Below are positions 23,376 through 33,890 of a DNA stretch of 64,000 nt, piece by piece; position 1 is the stretch's first letter; each line of letters opens with the position of its first letter. Source of the DNA: Phallus indusiatus (lineage: Eukaryota > Basidiomycota > Agaricomycetes > Phallales > Phallaceae); NCBI GenBank assembly GCA_027605045.1, contig JAQFWX010000013.1, positions 930,001 through 994,000 of the forward strand, in the 5' to 3' direction. The notes below the pieces were generated by a model. That model was not told the DNA's origin. It saw only the letters and a list, made by a program, of their open reading frames with translations, and ran no database searches. The position numbers were made by a program, and so were the translations under genes.

Positions 23376-25157
23376 TCACAGATTGTACATTTCCCGGAGA
23401 TGGCCTAAAATGTCATTCATACACGGTCGCATAGCTGGATCAATATCGGTGCATCGTTGACAGTATTCCCAGCTATTGTCATCTAGCCAATAGCTTGCAA
23501 TCGGCTCAGTTGGCCGAGTTGGTCGTCTCCTATTTACGAGTTCCACTATTACCCGTACATCATCTTGGATGTTATAGAACGGTTTCTCGTTACTCAAAAC
23601 CTTAAACAAAAATTACTTCGTTTTCGGTCATGGACAAAGGAGCAGCTGACCTCCAAAATAATATGTCCGTAACCATAAACATCACTTTGAATAGTCCGCG
23701 AAGGCCCAACAACTGTATCGTCCACTTTCATAAGCTCTGGGGCCATCCATCGTGGAGATCCAGCACCGTGCAGGATTGAACTTGTTATTTCGTGACTTAT
23801 CCTCGATAAACCGAAATCGGCTAAAACGGCAGTCCCAGAATCCGATATAAGAACATTTGCTCTTGGAGTATATTAATCAAGTTTTATCTTGTGATATAAT
23901 TTCATTACCCTTTGAGATCTCCGTGTATGATAGAAGGATCTCTGTTGTGCAGATAGGCAAGCCCTTCCGCCGTTTCTATGAGCTGCAAGCAAGGTGCATA
24001 TTTAGGGGATATGTAAGCCTTAAACCAAACCCACCAATTTATGTCGGTTAGCACATTGAGGTTGATCTTGTTAAGATAGTGCATAATGTTTCCATTTTGT
24101 TGAAAAGGTGAAACCTGTAATAATTGAATATTAAACTTGAAAGCAGACCACTCCAGTTGGAGAGACAGCTTGACCCACCATGTACAGAGATAGCGTTCCA
24201 GGCTCATGTTCGCATACGCCATAGAACTCTAAAATCTTAGGATGATGTAAATTCCCCCAAATTTGCATTTCACTCAAAAAAAGCTAAATTTATCAAACGA
24301 AATCATAAGTGCCAGTGAATTCGGTAATGTCAGTTTTCACAAAGATACTTAATCCTCACCCTCTTTGCGGTATCTCTATCTTTCTCCACCTGACCAAACA
24401 ATCGTACCAATTTGAGGGCAACTTTTTGTCCTCCTAATTTTTCTCCGGAGTATAAATCACAATAACCCCCTCCCGCGACGGGATATTTGCTTATGTTAGT
24501 TATTTCTGAAGTGATATTTTTTACGGGTATTATAGCTAAGGAGGAAGCACTTTCGGTGTTTGTCGAATCTTCGATTGCGTTGAGAGTTGTTGACATCTCA
24601 TCAACCAGTTTCACACTAGACAGTTTTCCGTCAAGACCATCTTTACACCAAGCTTCGGCCACATCCAAAATCCCTTCGGGTACTTCGTGGGGGACCAATG
24701 TCTCTTTGTAATTTTTTTCAGCAAGAAGCCGTTTGACTAAGGAATCATACTGCGATTTTGGCAATGGACCTGTCTTTGCCAAAATTTGTAATGATATGTA
24801 ATTATCTGCAAACACATATAATGAGGTATTTTCCGCACACACCAGTGCTATGAGCATACCAGAAGCGAGCACATCCTGTTCCTGAGTTGCTGCTGAAGAC
24901 AATTGAAGATGTCCCGGGGACGGAGAACTGGCTGATAATGTCGTTCGATCGGGAGCTGAGGTCGAATTTGTAATAGGAACACTTGATGTGGAGAGGTCAT
25001 ATTCATAGTCTGACGCAACATACAAGGATGGTTCTGAACCATGCCCTTCTGATTCTTTCTCAGAATCTTTCTCGGTTCCAAAAGCCGTAGACACGGGAGG
25101 AGAGAAGGTTACAGGTGGTGCAGAAGTTGAAGCAAAGGAAGGCGAGAGCAAGCCCAT
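23376..25157 (-). pseudogene. Kinase tail of a zinc-finger/kinase chimera (gene C)
   Basis: The C-terminal kinase domain is complete (AGGGYCDLYSGE, VALKLV, HGDLKG, ANVLI, ADFGLSRI, MAPELM, ending LREMYNL at 23376) and closest to gene A. The N-terminal pseudokinase domain is missing. At about 24876 the kinase sequence (DVLASGMLIALV) is joined to unrelated Ser/Thr/Pro-rich sequence in the same reading frame as the C2H2 gene upstream. An ancestral 53-nt intron of gene A is here 57 nt with its acceptor AG lost, so it is now read in frame as coding. A TAG at 25202-25200 separates this part from the zinc finger, so translation would need a downstream start such as the ATG at 25157. Confidence 0.65.
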
Positions 25158-25199
25158 CGACGTAATTGGTGCCGATGTGGGCGCTGACGAACACGTTGG

Positions 25200-25818
25200 C
25201 TACGGTGAAAGGAGAGGTGAAGGCGACGGCGAAATTGGAACGGGGAGTGAAACAGTCCGAGAATCTTCAGAAACGTTTATCTCGGACACGTTAGCGGCAG
25301 ATAACGTTGAATGATCAACCACCAGCTCAGTATCCTGCGTGATACGAGAACGAGTTTTTGGATGAGTTGTCGATGTCGATGCAACGGGTGCAGGAGTGAG
25401 TGTCAAAATTGGAAGTTTTCGACTTGAAACAGAAGTAACCGCGCTAGATTCGGCTTTGTCGCTCTCTTTATTGTTCATCTCGCCATTTTGTTCTACTTCC
25501 TTCTCTTCCCCTTTCTCTTTGCCTTTGGGACTTTGAGCTGCATCTCTCTCAATAGCAACTTGAATACTAGCAGCCTTAACATCTGCCGGACTCATACCGG
25601 TCCCCGGGTGCGCCGATTTGAAGTGCCGCATCATATTGGACTGGGTGTGAAACGCTTTGGAGCAATTGGGACATGGGAACGCTAAAGCAACAAAAAAAAG
25701 GACGTAAACACTTATTATGAAAAACAACCAACTGGACCAAATACATACGTGGTATGCTGGCAGCTACAAAATAATTCGACAATATTTCCCTTACCGGAGG
25801 GAGACTCTTGTGCGACAT
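25200..25818 (-). pseudogene. C2H2 zinc-finger protein, N-terminal part of the chimera
   Basis: The start ATG at 25818 gives MSHKSLPPVREIL. After an intron ending at the TTTAG near 25684, a single C2H2 finger follows (FPCPNCSKAFHTQSNMMRHF then KSAH, pattern C-x2-C-x12-H-x4-H). Next comes a Lys/Glu-rich stretch and Ser/Pro-rich low-complexity sequence, ending in a TAG at 25202-25200. A short second intron in the leader is possible. The frame continues past the TAG for more than 300 nt with the same composition, so the stop looks premature. A single finger of this kind suggests a DNA-binding regulator; the target is unknown. Confidence 0.6.
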
Positions 25819-25859
25819 GTTGAATTGCACTGGGATGCTACGGTCAAAAGACGTCTTTT

Positions 25860-26090
25860 TCCCAGCGTCCCAGGTTACATGTTACGCTTTACGCGTGACG
25901 CGCTAATACAGTATCTGTATTGTACGGAATACGGCGGCCGTATATACGGTCTGTACACGTTCTGTAAGAGATCTCAATACGGTCCGTTTATATCCGGGTC
26001 GTTACGCGTGACGCGTGACGGCCGTATTACGGATATGTACAGATTCATTTCCTTCAGCAGCAATGCAGCAGGGGCTTACCGTCCCGTTTA
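25860..26090. repeat. Palindrome-rich block upstream of the zinc-finger start
   Basis: Several copies of acgcgtgacg and of the near-palindrome ccgtatac/gtatacgg are clustered here. Examples are ttacgcgtgacgcg (about 25889-25902), ggcggccgtatatacgg, and cgttacgcgtgacgcgtgac (about 26001-26020). ACGCGT alone is the MCB cell-cycle box core. No bounding inverted repeats or target duplication could be fixed. It may be a small transposon remnant or a promoter block. The rest of 25819-26426 holds no gene. Confidence 0.4.
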
Positions 26091-26426
26091 ATTTGCTTCC
26101 ATCTGTATTTTGTTTGTGCGTATTTGTATGTGCTGGTGATCGTTATATGTAGTTGACCAGCTCGCTCTATTTTTAAGTACAGAGCCGCATGCAAGGGAAT
26201 CTGCGACCCTCTAGTTATTAGGCAATTTTCGTTCAGTATGCATTTTCTTAGCTTTTCTTATTGGTTCTCTTTGCTCCTCCGGGTCTACGGAGGTCTGTTT
26301 TGTGGATGCCTGTAAAAGCGGAAGCCCGCTGTGCTCAGCTTGTGAGATGAATTTGGAAACTATCACACACAAATTTATGTATATGTTTACGACACGCATT
26401 GCGTCAATTGAACACATTGATACACC

Positions 26427-28764
26427 TCATAGATTGTACATTTCCCGAAGATGGCCTAAAACATCATTCATACACGGTCGCATAGCTGGATCGATATCGG
26501 TGCATCGTTGACAATATGCCCAACTAATGTCATCGAGCCATTGAGCTGCAATAGGCCCAGTTGGCCGAGCTGATCGTCTCCCATAAGCAAGCTCCAGTAA
26601 TACACGCATATCGTCTCGGATATTATAAAATGGTTTTTCATTGCTCAGGACCTAAACAAAAATTTACTTTATCGTTCTTTCGCAGAAATAAACCGTCACT
26701 GACCTCCAAGATAATATGACCATAACCATAAACATCGCTCTGAATTGTTTTCAATGGCCCGGTTACTGCTGTGTCATCTGCTATCATCAGCTCCGGCGCC
26801 ATCCATCGTGTAGATCCAGCTCCATGCAAAACTGAAGCAGTCATTTCGTGGCTTATCCTTGATAAACCGAAATCAGCCAAAATAGCAGTCCCAGAATCCG
26901 ATATAAGGATATTGGCTCTTGAACCGTCGTCAAGACAGATTTAATTCACAGTATGTAGGTTTCGTTACCCTTTCAAGTCGCCATGTATAACCGGAGGATC
27001 TCGGTTGTGCAAATATACAAGTCCTTCTGCTGTTTCCACGAGCTTAGAAGCCAATGTAAGCTTCGGAATATATTCACAAGATCAAACCTACGAGTTTATG
27101 TCGATCGGCATCGGGCTTAACTTCACTAAGGTAACGCATAATATTCCCGTTTTCTAAGAAAGGCGAGACCTAGCACAGGGAATCAGCAGAAGACAAAGCT
27201 AGAAAGGATAGCCTACCATGTACATAAAGTGCGTCCCATATTCGCATATACCGTAAAATTCCAAAATTCTCGGATGATACAAATCTCCCCAAATCTGCAC
27301 TTCGCTCATGAACCGCTGGGTAAAAATTCAACGTTAATGATCTTTTACAAAGTTACATTGTCCAAGTCCTTACCTTTCTTGCCGTGTTTTTGTCTTTCTC
27401 CGTCGGACCAAATAATCGCACCAATTTTAGAGCAACCTTTTCTTTTCCTAGTCGCTCACCCAAATACAAATCACAATAGCCCCCTCCAGCAATCGGATAT
27501 TCACTTAACTTCTTGATTTCAGGGCTGATGTCTCTGGTGGGGGCCGAAGCTGAATGGGAAGTAATCCCAATATTCACTGAATCCTGAGGCCCGAGCGATT
27601 TTAGAATCCTCAACATCTGCACGTAAACTTGTTCCATGGAAGGTATTTTTGCATAAGTATCTTCGCAACAAGCCTGTGCCACATCCCATATATCATCGGG
27701 TATCTCGGGGGATCCCAAAGCCTCTCTAAATCTTCCTTGCGCAAGAAGCGGTCCAATGAAGCGATTCTGTTGATGACTCGATGAAGCATTTCTATTCGAT
27801 AAGACCTATTTATTAATAATGCGTCTGGGTTATTATTGGATTTCCCGCTAAATTTCAACGAAGTTTCCGCACCACCGTAAGTAGTGTGCCGAAAGCGAGC
27901 ACATCGTCTTGCCATGCAATAGGCTCGCTGCCAGGGGGATAGACTGGGCATGCTTGGCTTGGGTAAAGGGTTGAATCAACTTTGGAAAGTTCGGTCCAGT
28001 CGGTTTGGGCAAACAAGAAACTGGACAAGTAAGCTTTCTTTGCTGTATCAAGAACAATTGTTGACTTCGTGGGAGGAGAAATATTATTAACCCGAACATA
28101 AGATTTAACTAGAGAAAGCTCACCAGTCCAATACATCCATAAACTATATTATTCTGGTGTAAAAAAGCAAGAGCGCCGGATACTTCTGTGAGGATGCGCA
28201 GTCGATCTGGTATGGAACAGGTTGGAAGTTGAACATCGAGACTTCGTCCTGGCATATACGGAGAGATAAACGCGACAGAATCATCTACACGAGCGATGCC
28301 CAGCAGCGGCAGTACATGCTCATGTGACATTGCACGTAACCAGATAAGCAGCTCTCTAAAGAAAACCTATCAACTCATTCAATGATCAACCCAAATATCA
28401 TATCTTCTTTAAGACTTGTAAACTAGTAATTAGTAACTGCTAACCTTATCTATTCCCGGATAGTTGGGTAACAGGTCTTTGACTGCGACCTGCTGACCAT
28501 TGATTAATTCTCCCAACCAAATGGAAGAAAGTACACCAGCAGCCACCGGGACATCACCGAGAATCTTTATTTCAGAAGATAAATCGGGTATATCGCGAAA
28601 AATGGGGAACGCTTCGGGAAGGTGTGGTGGTATAATTGGGGGCAATTTCAATGAAGGTCGTGACGAGAGTCTCTTGCTACGTCCTGGCAAGTCATAGTAT
28701 CGATCTCCTCTCCCTAATTGATTATCTGAAACTCACTGGGCACATTCTCAAAACCTTCCGCCAT
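26427..28764 (-). CDS. Dual pseudokinase-kinase protein D
   Basis: The start at 28764 (MAEGFENVP) splices into RRSKRLSSRPSLK. The pseudokinase part has QQVAVKDL, HEHVLPLLGIAR and YMPGRSLDV. Its catalytic loop is replaced by VYGCIGL, then STIVLD after an intron. The linker carries PDDIWDVAQACCED. The kinase part has IAGGGYCDLYLGE, VALKLV, VIHGDLKGANILI, ADFGLSRI and WMAPELM, and ends LREMYNL at 26427. The exon pattern matches genes B and E. The activation segment reads GAGSTRW where the others have GSPRW. No lesion was found. It is probably a cytosolic signalling kinase with an inactive regulatory domain. Confidence 0.75.
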
Positions 28765-29034
28765 AGCTACTGAGGGTATCGATTTGCTGGCGCTAAGGCA
28801 GCTGCAGGCATTTGTAAATCGCTTGAAAACGCGATCACAACGCGGAAGCGCCCACTTTGAGTCTCAAGCATCTCAAGCTCAAGCTCCGCGGAGTCAAAAT
28901 AAACACAACACGAACACATCGTACTGGAGATTTAGCAAAGAATCTGTCTGGATTGGATGAAAAGCGCAATTATATAAGATTTGCTCCTGGTGAACAAAAG
29001 AAGAAATATAATATAGTAGGTCCAATCCATCAAT

Positions 29035-31355
29035 TTACAAATTATACATTTTCCGAAGATGACACAAAACATCATCCATGCTTGGTCGCATAGCTGGATC
29101 GGTATCGGTGCATCGTTGACAATACTCCCAGCTAATATCATCAAGACATTGGTTTGCGATTAATCCAGTTGGCCGAGCTGGCCGTCTCCCATGAATCAGC
29201 TCTACAATTACGCGCAGATCTTCCCGGATATTATAAAACGGTCTTTCATTGCTTAAAACCTAAACGAAAGTTATTCATCTTCCTTCGCAAATGATTCGGC
29301 AACTGACCTCCAAAATGATATGACCATAGCCATAGACATCGCTTTGAATGGTTCTTAATGGTCCAACAGCTGTATCGTCAGTTATCATAAGCTCTGGGGC
29401 CATCCATCGTGGAGACCCAGCCCCACGCAGAACTGAAGATGTCATTTCATGACTTATCCTCGATAAACCAAAGTCGGCCAAAACAGCGGTTTCCGAATCT
29501 GATATAAGAATATTTGCCCTTAAACTTTTGTCAGACACGTTTGTTCCACAATTTATGTTTTTAGTTACCCTTTTAGGTCACCATGTATAACGGGTGGTTT
29601 TAGGTTGTGTAGGTATGCGAGTCCTTCAGCCGTTTCCACAAGCTGAGTGAAAAATGTGAGGAAAACGGATTATGAGAGATAACCAAACTTGCCAGTTTAC
29701 GTCTATTGGCATCAGGTTTGATTTTGTTAAGGTAATTCATAATGTTTCCGTTTGATAAAAAAGGTGAAACCTTAAATATTATTCGAAGGTACATAAGCAG
29801 TTAATGGGCCAGATAAGCCTCACTTACCATGTACATGGATAGTGCTCCATATTCGCATATGCCATAGAACTCCAATATTCTTGGATGATGCAAATCTCCC
29901 CAAATTTGCACTTCGCCCATCAAACGCTAAGTTACCATACCGATCTCCCTTAGCCATTTCAAGAAAAATAGGGAATGCCCTTACCCTCCTTGCAGCATTT
30001 TTGTCCTGCTCAGACGGACCAAACAATCGCACCAGTTTCAAAGCAACCTTCTCTTTTCCTAATCGCTCGCCCAAATATACATCACAATATCCTCCTCCCG
30101 CAATTGGATACTCGCTTAGTTTCTTTATTTCCGGACTGATGTCTTTAACAGGTTTCAAAACTGGACGAGGGACAGCGTCCACGCTCATTGAAGGTTCAAT
30201 CGCGTTGAGAATCGTTGTCATTTGGGCGTAAATTTGTTCCATAGTAGGCACTGTTTCATTAGCAGTATCACTCCAACAAGCCTGAACCAGAGTCCAAATT
30301 TCTTCGGGTATGTCAGGCGATCCCAGTGTCTCCTTAAACGTTCTGTGAGCAAGAAGCTGCCTAATGAGACGAGTTTGCTGTAACGTCGAAGAAGTATCTT
30401 TCCATGATAAAACCTGTGCGTTTGTGTTATGAGAGTTTCACTGAAAAAAAAAGATAGAGAACTCTTTCGCACCGACAACACGAGCGTACCAAAAGAAAAC
30501 ACATCATCTTTCCATGCAAATTCTTCATTAGGTGGATAGACAGCAGGCATATCTTTGGGGTAGAGATTGGAATCAACTTTGACTAGCTCAGACCAATCAG
30601 TTTGAGCGAAGAGAAAACTGGATAAATAAGCTTTTTTCGCTTCATTTAGAACAACTGTAGACTTCACAGAAGATTGAAAATTAGTCGAGTTTTAAAAAAA
30701 ATTACACCAAAAACAAAAAACCTCACCAGCCTGAGATTCATATAGGCTATATTATGTCGGTGTAAAAAAGTAATAGCGCCGGCTACTTCTGTGAGGATAC
30801 GAAGTCGGACGTGTATGGAGCATTCTGACAGCTGGATATCAAGGCTCCGACCTGGCATGTATGGGGATATATAAGCTAAAGAATCGTTTACACGAGCGAC
30901 TCCCAGCAAAGGAAGGATATTCTCGTGAGACATCGCACGTAGCCAGACATATAGTTCCTTAATGAAGATTGCCTATAAGATATGAATTTCATAGCTCAAC
31001 GTTCAAAAAGCTGTGGTTGCTGAAAGTAACCTGATCTGTAGTACGACTGGGTACCAGACGTTTGACCGCCACCTGCTGTCCATTCGATAACTCTCCCAGC
31101 CAAACAAAGGAAAGACCGCCAAAGGCTATGGGTACATCGCCCAGAATCTTGACTTCAGATGATAAGTCAGGTACATTGCGAAAGATGGGTAACGCTTCGG
31201 AAAGGTGTGGTGGAACAATTGGAGGGATCGTAGATGACGACGATCTTGTGTTGCGTCCTTTATATTAAAAATGCATTGATTTCTATCAACGATTGATTTA
31301 GTACCCCAGTCCGCAACTTACTTAGTAACCTCACAAAATTTTCAACGATAGTCAT
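29035..31355 (-). CDS. Dual pseudokinase-kinase protein E
   Basis: The start at 31355 (MTIVENFVRLL) splices into RRNTRSSSSTIPP. The pseudokinase part has QQVAVKRLV, HENILPLLGVAR and YMPGRSLDI. Its catalytic loop is AYMNLRL, followed after an intron by STVVLN. The linker contains PEEIWTLVQACWSD. The kinase part has IAGGGYCDVYLGE, VALKLV, VIHGDLKGANILI, ADFGLSRI and WMAPELM, and ends LRKMYNL at 29035. This is the most upstream copy in transcription order, next to the housekeeping block. All exons join in frame. The repeated loss of the catalytic Asp in the first domain, while its Lys is kept, points to selection for a regulatory pseudokinase. Confidence 0.75.
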
Positions 31356-31786
31356 TAAGGATATCAGCCAAGTAGCTAGCGTCAAGTAGAGGCATGGTGA
31401 ATTGATTGTCGACAGGATGAGCGCCCGCTTCAAGAAAATCAGTGATTTGCGTTCGTGATCTCACCAACACCGACACTAGCTCGCCAAACTGAGATACTAT
31501 CAGACTGATAGAACACACAACTAAAATCAAATGATTTTGACACTCATGAAAATTAACATGTTTCGAAAGGAGCAGCAATTCGTGTAGACATCTTATAGAC
31601 ATCTACAACACAGAAGTATAGAACATTATAAACTTCGCGGCGCGCTACCATCCTAAGCATGTCTGACAACCAGATATCCGACGCTACCAATGCTGAAAAC
31701 GTAGAGTCTATCTAAACTTCACGTTAAATTGTCAAAGTGAACGCTGGGATCATATCTTGTCTTTTGGGGTATAGGGACAATCCCGG
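31356..31786. other. Gap between kinase E start and BUD23 end
   Basis: A short antisense frame (31342-31602) overlaps the kinase E start and has no recognisable domain. I treat this as the kinase E promoter and the BUD23 3' flank. Confidence 0.4.
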
Positions 31787-33048
31787 CTAGAAAACAGCAT
31801 GTCGTTTCCGACCGGTATATTTCGAATCTCTTGGAACATCGTCCTTTCCTCGCTTACGATAAAGCTAAATAAAAATGTTTAGTGAAGCCGAAAGAGCGAC
31901 AATCCTGCAGAACTCGCCTCTTTCTTTTTGAGAATCCACTCTTTGTCACGAGCTTTGAGATTCTTCTTCTTCTCGGACGTTCGCCTCCGATCTCGGTCCC
32001 TTCGTTTTTCAAACTTGACCTCATCGTCTTGGTCAACATCCATGTCGCCTTCGCCTTCGCCTTCTAAGCCGCGGGGAACTTCCTCGGCTACACCTGTAAT
32101 CAAATGTCGGGAAACAGAACCTCAGAAGACAGGATGATATCTTACTTGAACCTGAATACGATCCGCTACCAACGAACAAACATAAGAACACCTTGCGAGC
32201 TTTTTTGGAATTAGGATAGTCGACGACCACACCGCCACCAAAGCCAGCTCGCCGAGCGATGGTGGAACAGAGGGTGATCTGTGAGTCGGATGAAGGATAA
32301 AATCTTTGGATATATGGTAAGTTCCTTTTCTTGAAATATAGAAGCGTCTACGCAACTGTAAAATGGCCCTAGCTGGGTTTTTTAATGCTGAGTACAGAGT
32401 GGTGAAAAAACGTGTCAGACGATGAGGAGGCGATGATGTAGGATGCGATGTTTCGGCATTGAATAACCATTGCAAGACTGATATGCTGAGAAGGAGTATG
32501 AGAAATAACTATGATGCTGTGAACAAAAAGGTATCGACATGCCTAATGGCGCCGTCGAATGTTCCTGGACGGAAGCCAAGGCCTTGTCCGATATCTTGTA
32601 GAAACAAGTCTCCTTCTACATCTCTTTCCAAAGCGACCTCTATAGAAAAAACGGTAAGCTGAAAGTAAATGAACGATATGAGTCCTCCCTTACCAAGCAT
32701 ACTGGGTGAAATATCCACGCCAGTCCATACATGGCCTTCTTCCTCGAGTATCTCTCCTGATAGTCCAGAGCCGCAACCAATGTCCAGTATAAAAGAGGAG
32801 CTATCAGGCGGCAGTGCCAGTAGTTCAAGAGCTCGGTAAGTCATTTGGGCCTGAATCTCTTGATTTCGAGAACTGTTGACCGTATCAGAGATGAATGAGA
32901 GACTCTGAAACTTGATAAGCTCACTTTTGGGTATATTTTTTGGCCACAGTATCATCATAATACTGAAATCCGAAACTCAGTCAATATTTACTGGGCATTA
33001 GCGAATACTTACGATCTCCGGAGGTGCTTGCAGCTCTGGTCGGGACAT
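31787..33048 (-). CDS. BUD23: 18S rRNA (guanine-N7) methyltransferase Bud23
   Basis: Eight exons (33048-33013, 32962-32925, 32872-32694, 32639-32543, 32485-32357, 32303-32146, 32093-31918, 31864-31787) give 296 aa. A SAM-dependent methyltransferase that modifies a guanine of 18S rRNA during 40S maturation; the partner is Trm112. Seen: MSRPELQAPPEIYYDD, the SAM site LDIGCGSGLSG, GVDISPSML, FDGAISISVLQWL, GFGGGVVVDYPNSKKARK and a basic C-terminus ending KYTGRKRHAVF. These match Bud23/WBSCR22 from end to end. Two introns use a GC donor: AG|GCATGT at 32542 and AG|GCGAGT at 31917. Only these joins keep the conserved protein in frame. Confidence 0.93.
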
Positions 33049-33161
33049 GGCGGGCGGCAAACCTCTGTGACGTTGATATGTCACGATCACTTTTGCTTCC
33101 TAATGGAAATGGCCCCTCGTTGCCTTGAGCACTGCATTCTGTCCGACTTTCAGCTATTCGG

Positions 33162-33398
33162 ATGGCCTCAAATCTTCGAATTACAATTGATCCTACCGCC
33201 CTTCTTTCTCACACTACTTTTGGAGTTGGATGGCGAACGACTGTATCAACATCAAGGGCTGTGTTTCGCGTCAACCGACTTGCTCTTTCGTTTCTCTCCG
33301 AGAATGATATTACCAGAAACTCCAAAGCTTCCAGTTCCAACAAGCAAAGTGCGATAGGTGCTCTGAAAGCCCTGCTCAAGGCACCGGTGATGGCGTGA
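33162..33398 (+). CDS. Small hypothetical protein
   Basis: A 78-codon open frame begins MASNLRITIDPTALL and ends LKALLKAPVMA, divergent from BUD23 and about 110 bp from its start. It is mildly basic and Ser/Leu-rich with no recognised domain. The N-terminus could resemble a mitochondrial presequence, but that is weak. It could equally be chance. The rest of 33049-33890 shows nothing else I can support. Confidence 0.25.
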   Translation: MASNLRITIDPTALLSHTTFGVGWRTTVSTSRAVFRVNRLALSFLSENDITRNSKASSSNKQSAIGALKALLKAPVMA

Positions 33399-33890
33399 CG
33401 CGCCCGGTGACGTATTCGTCCAATACCAAGAGAGACGGAACACGATATCAAATATAGCTCCAGTCAACACTTTCAGGTATACCCGGTCTAGGTTGTCCGC
33501 AAATTGGCATCAGGTCCAATAAACTCACATGGCTCCAACTCAGATGTAATATGAAGAACAAAAGCGAGCGCAAAATCAGACATTATCATTCGAGAGACGA
33601 ATGCATGACTGATCTTCGTTTCTGTACATCCCGATGAGAACGATAACTATATATGTCTTGTCCAGACTCTTCTTGATGATCATTCTTCAATAAGTGCGCG
33701 AGACTGAAAAATTTCACACACCGGTGTTACTCAAAGTGTTGTACTGCCATATCTTATGTAACAACGGATCTTTGTTCCTGCTCTTCCTTGCTTCCAACCA
33801 ACTTTAATCTCAGTACCATTCTCGATTTCATGTCGTTACGCACATTCTGCTTTCCAGATATCTGAACCTTTTCTACCTTGTATTTCAAAA

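Noticed and set aside
31342..31602. A minus-strand frame overlapping the start of kinase gene E
   Set aside because: It overlaps the shared kinase start region in a different frame and has no recognisable domain.
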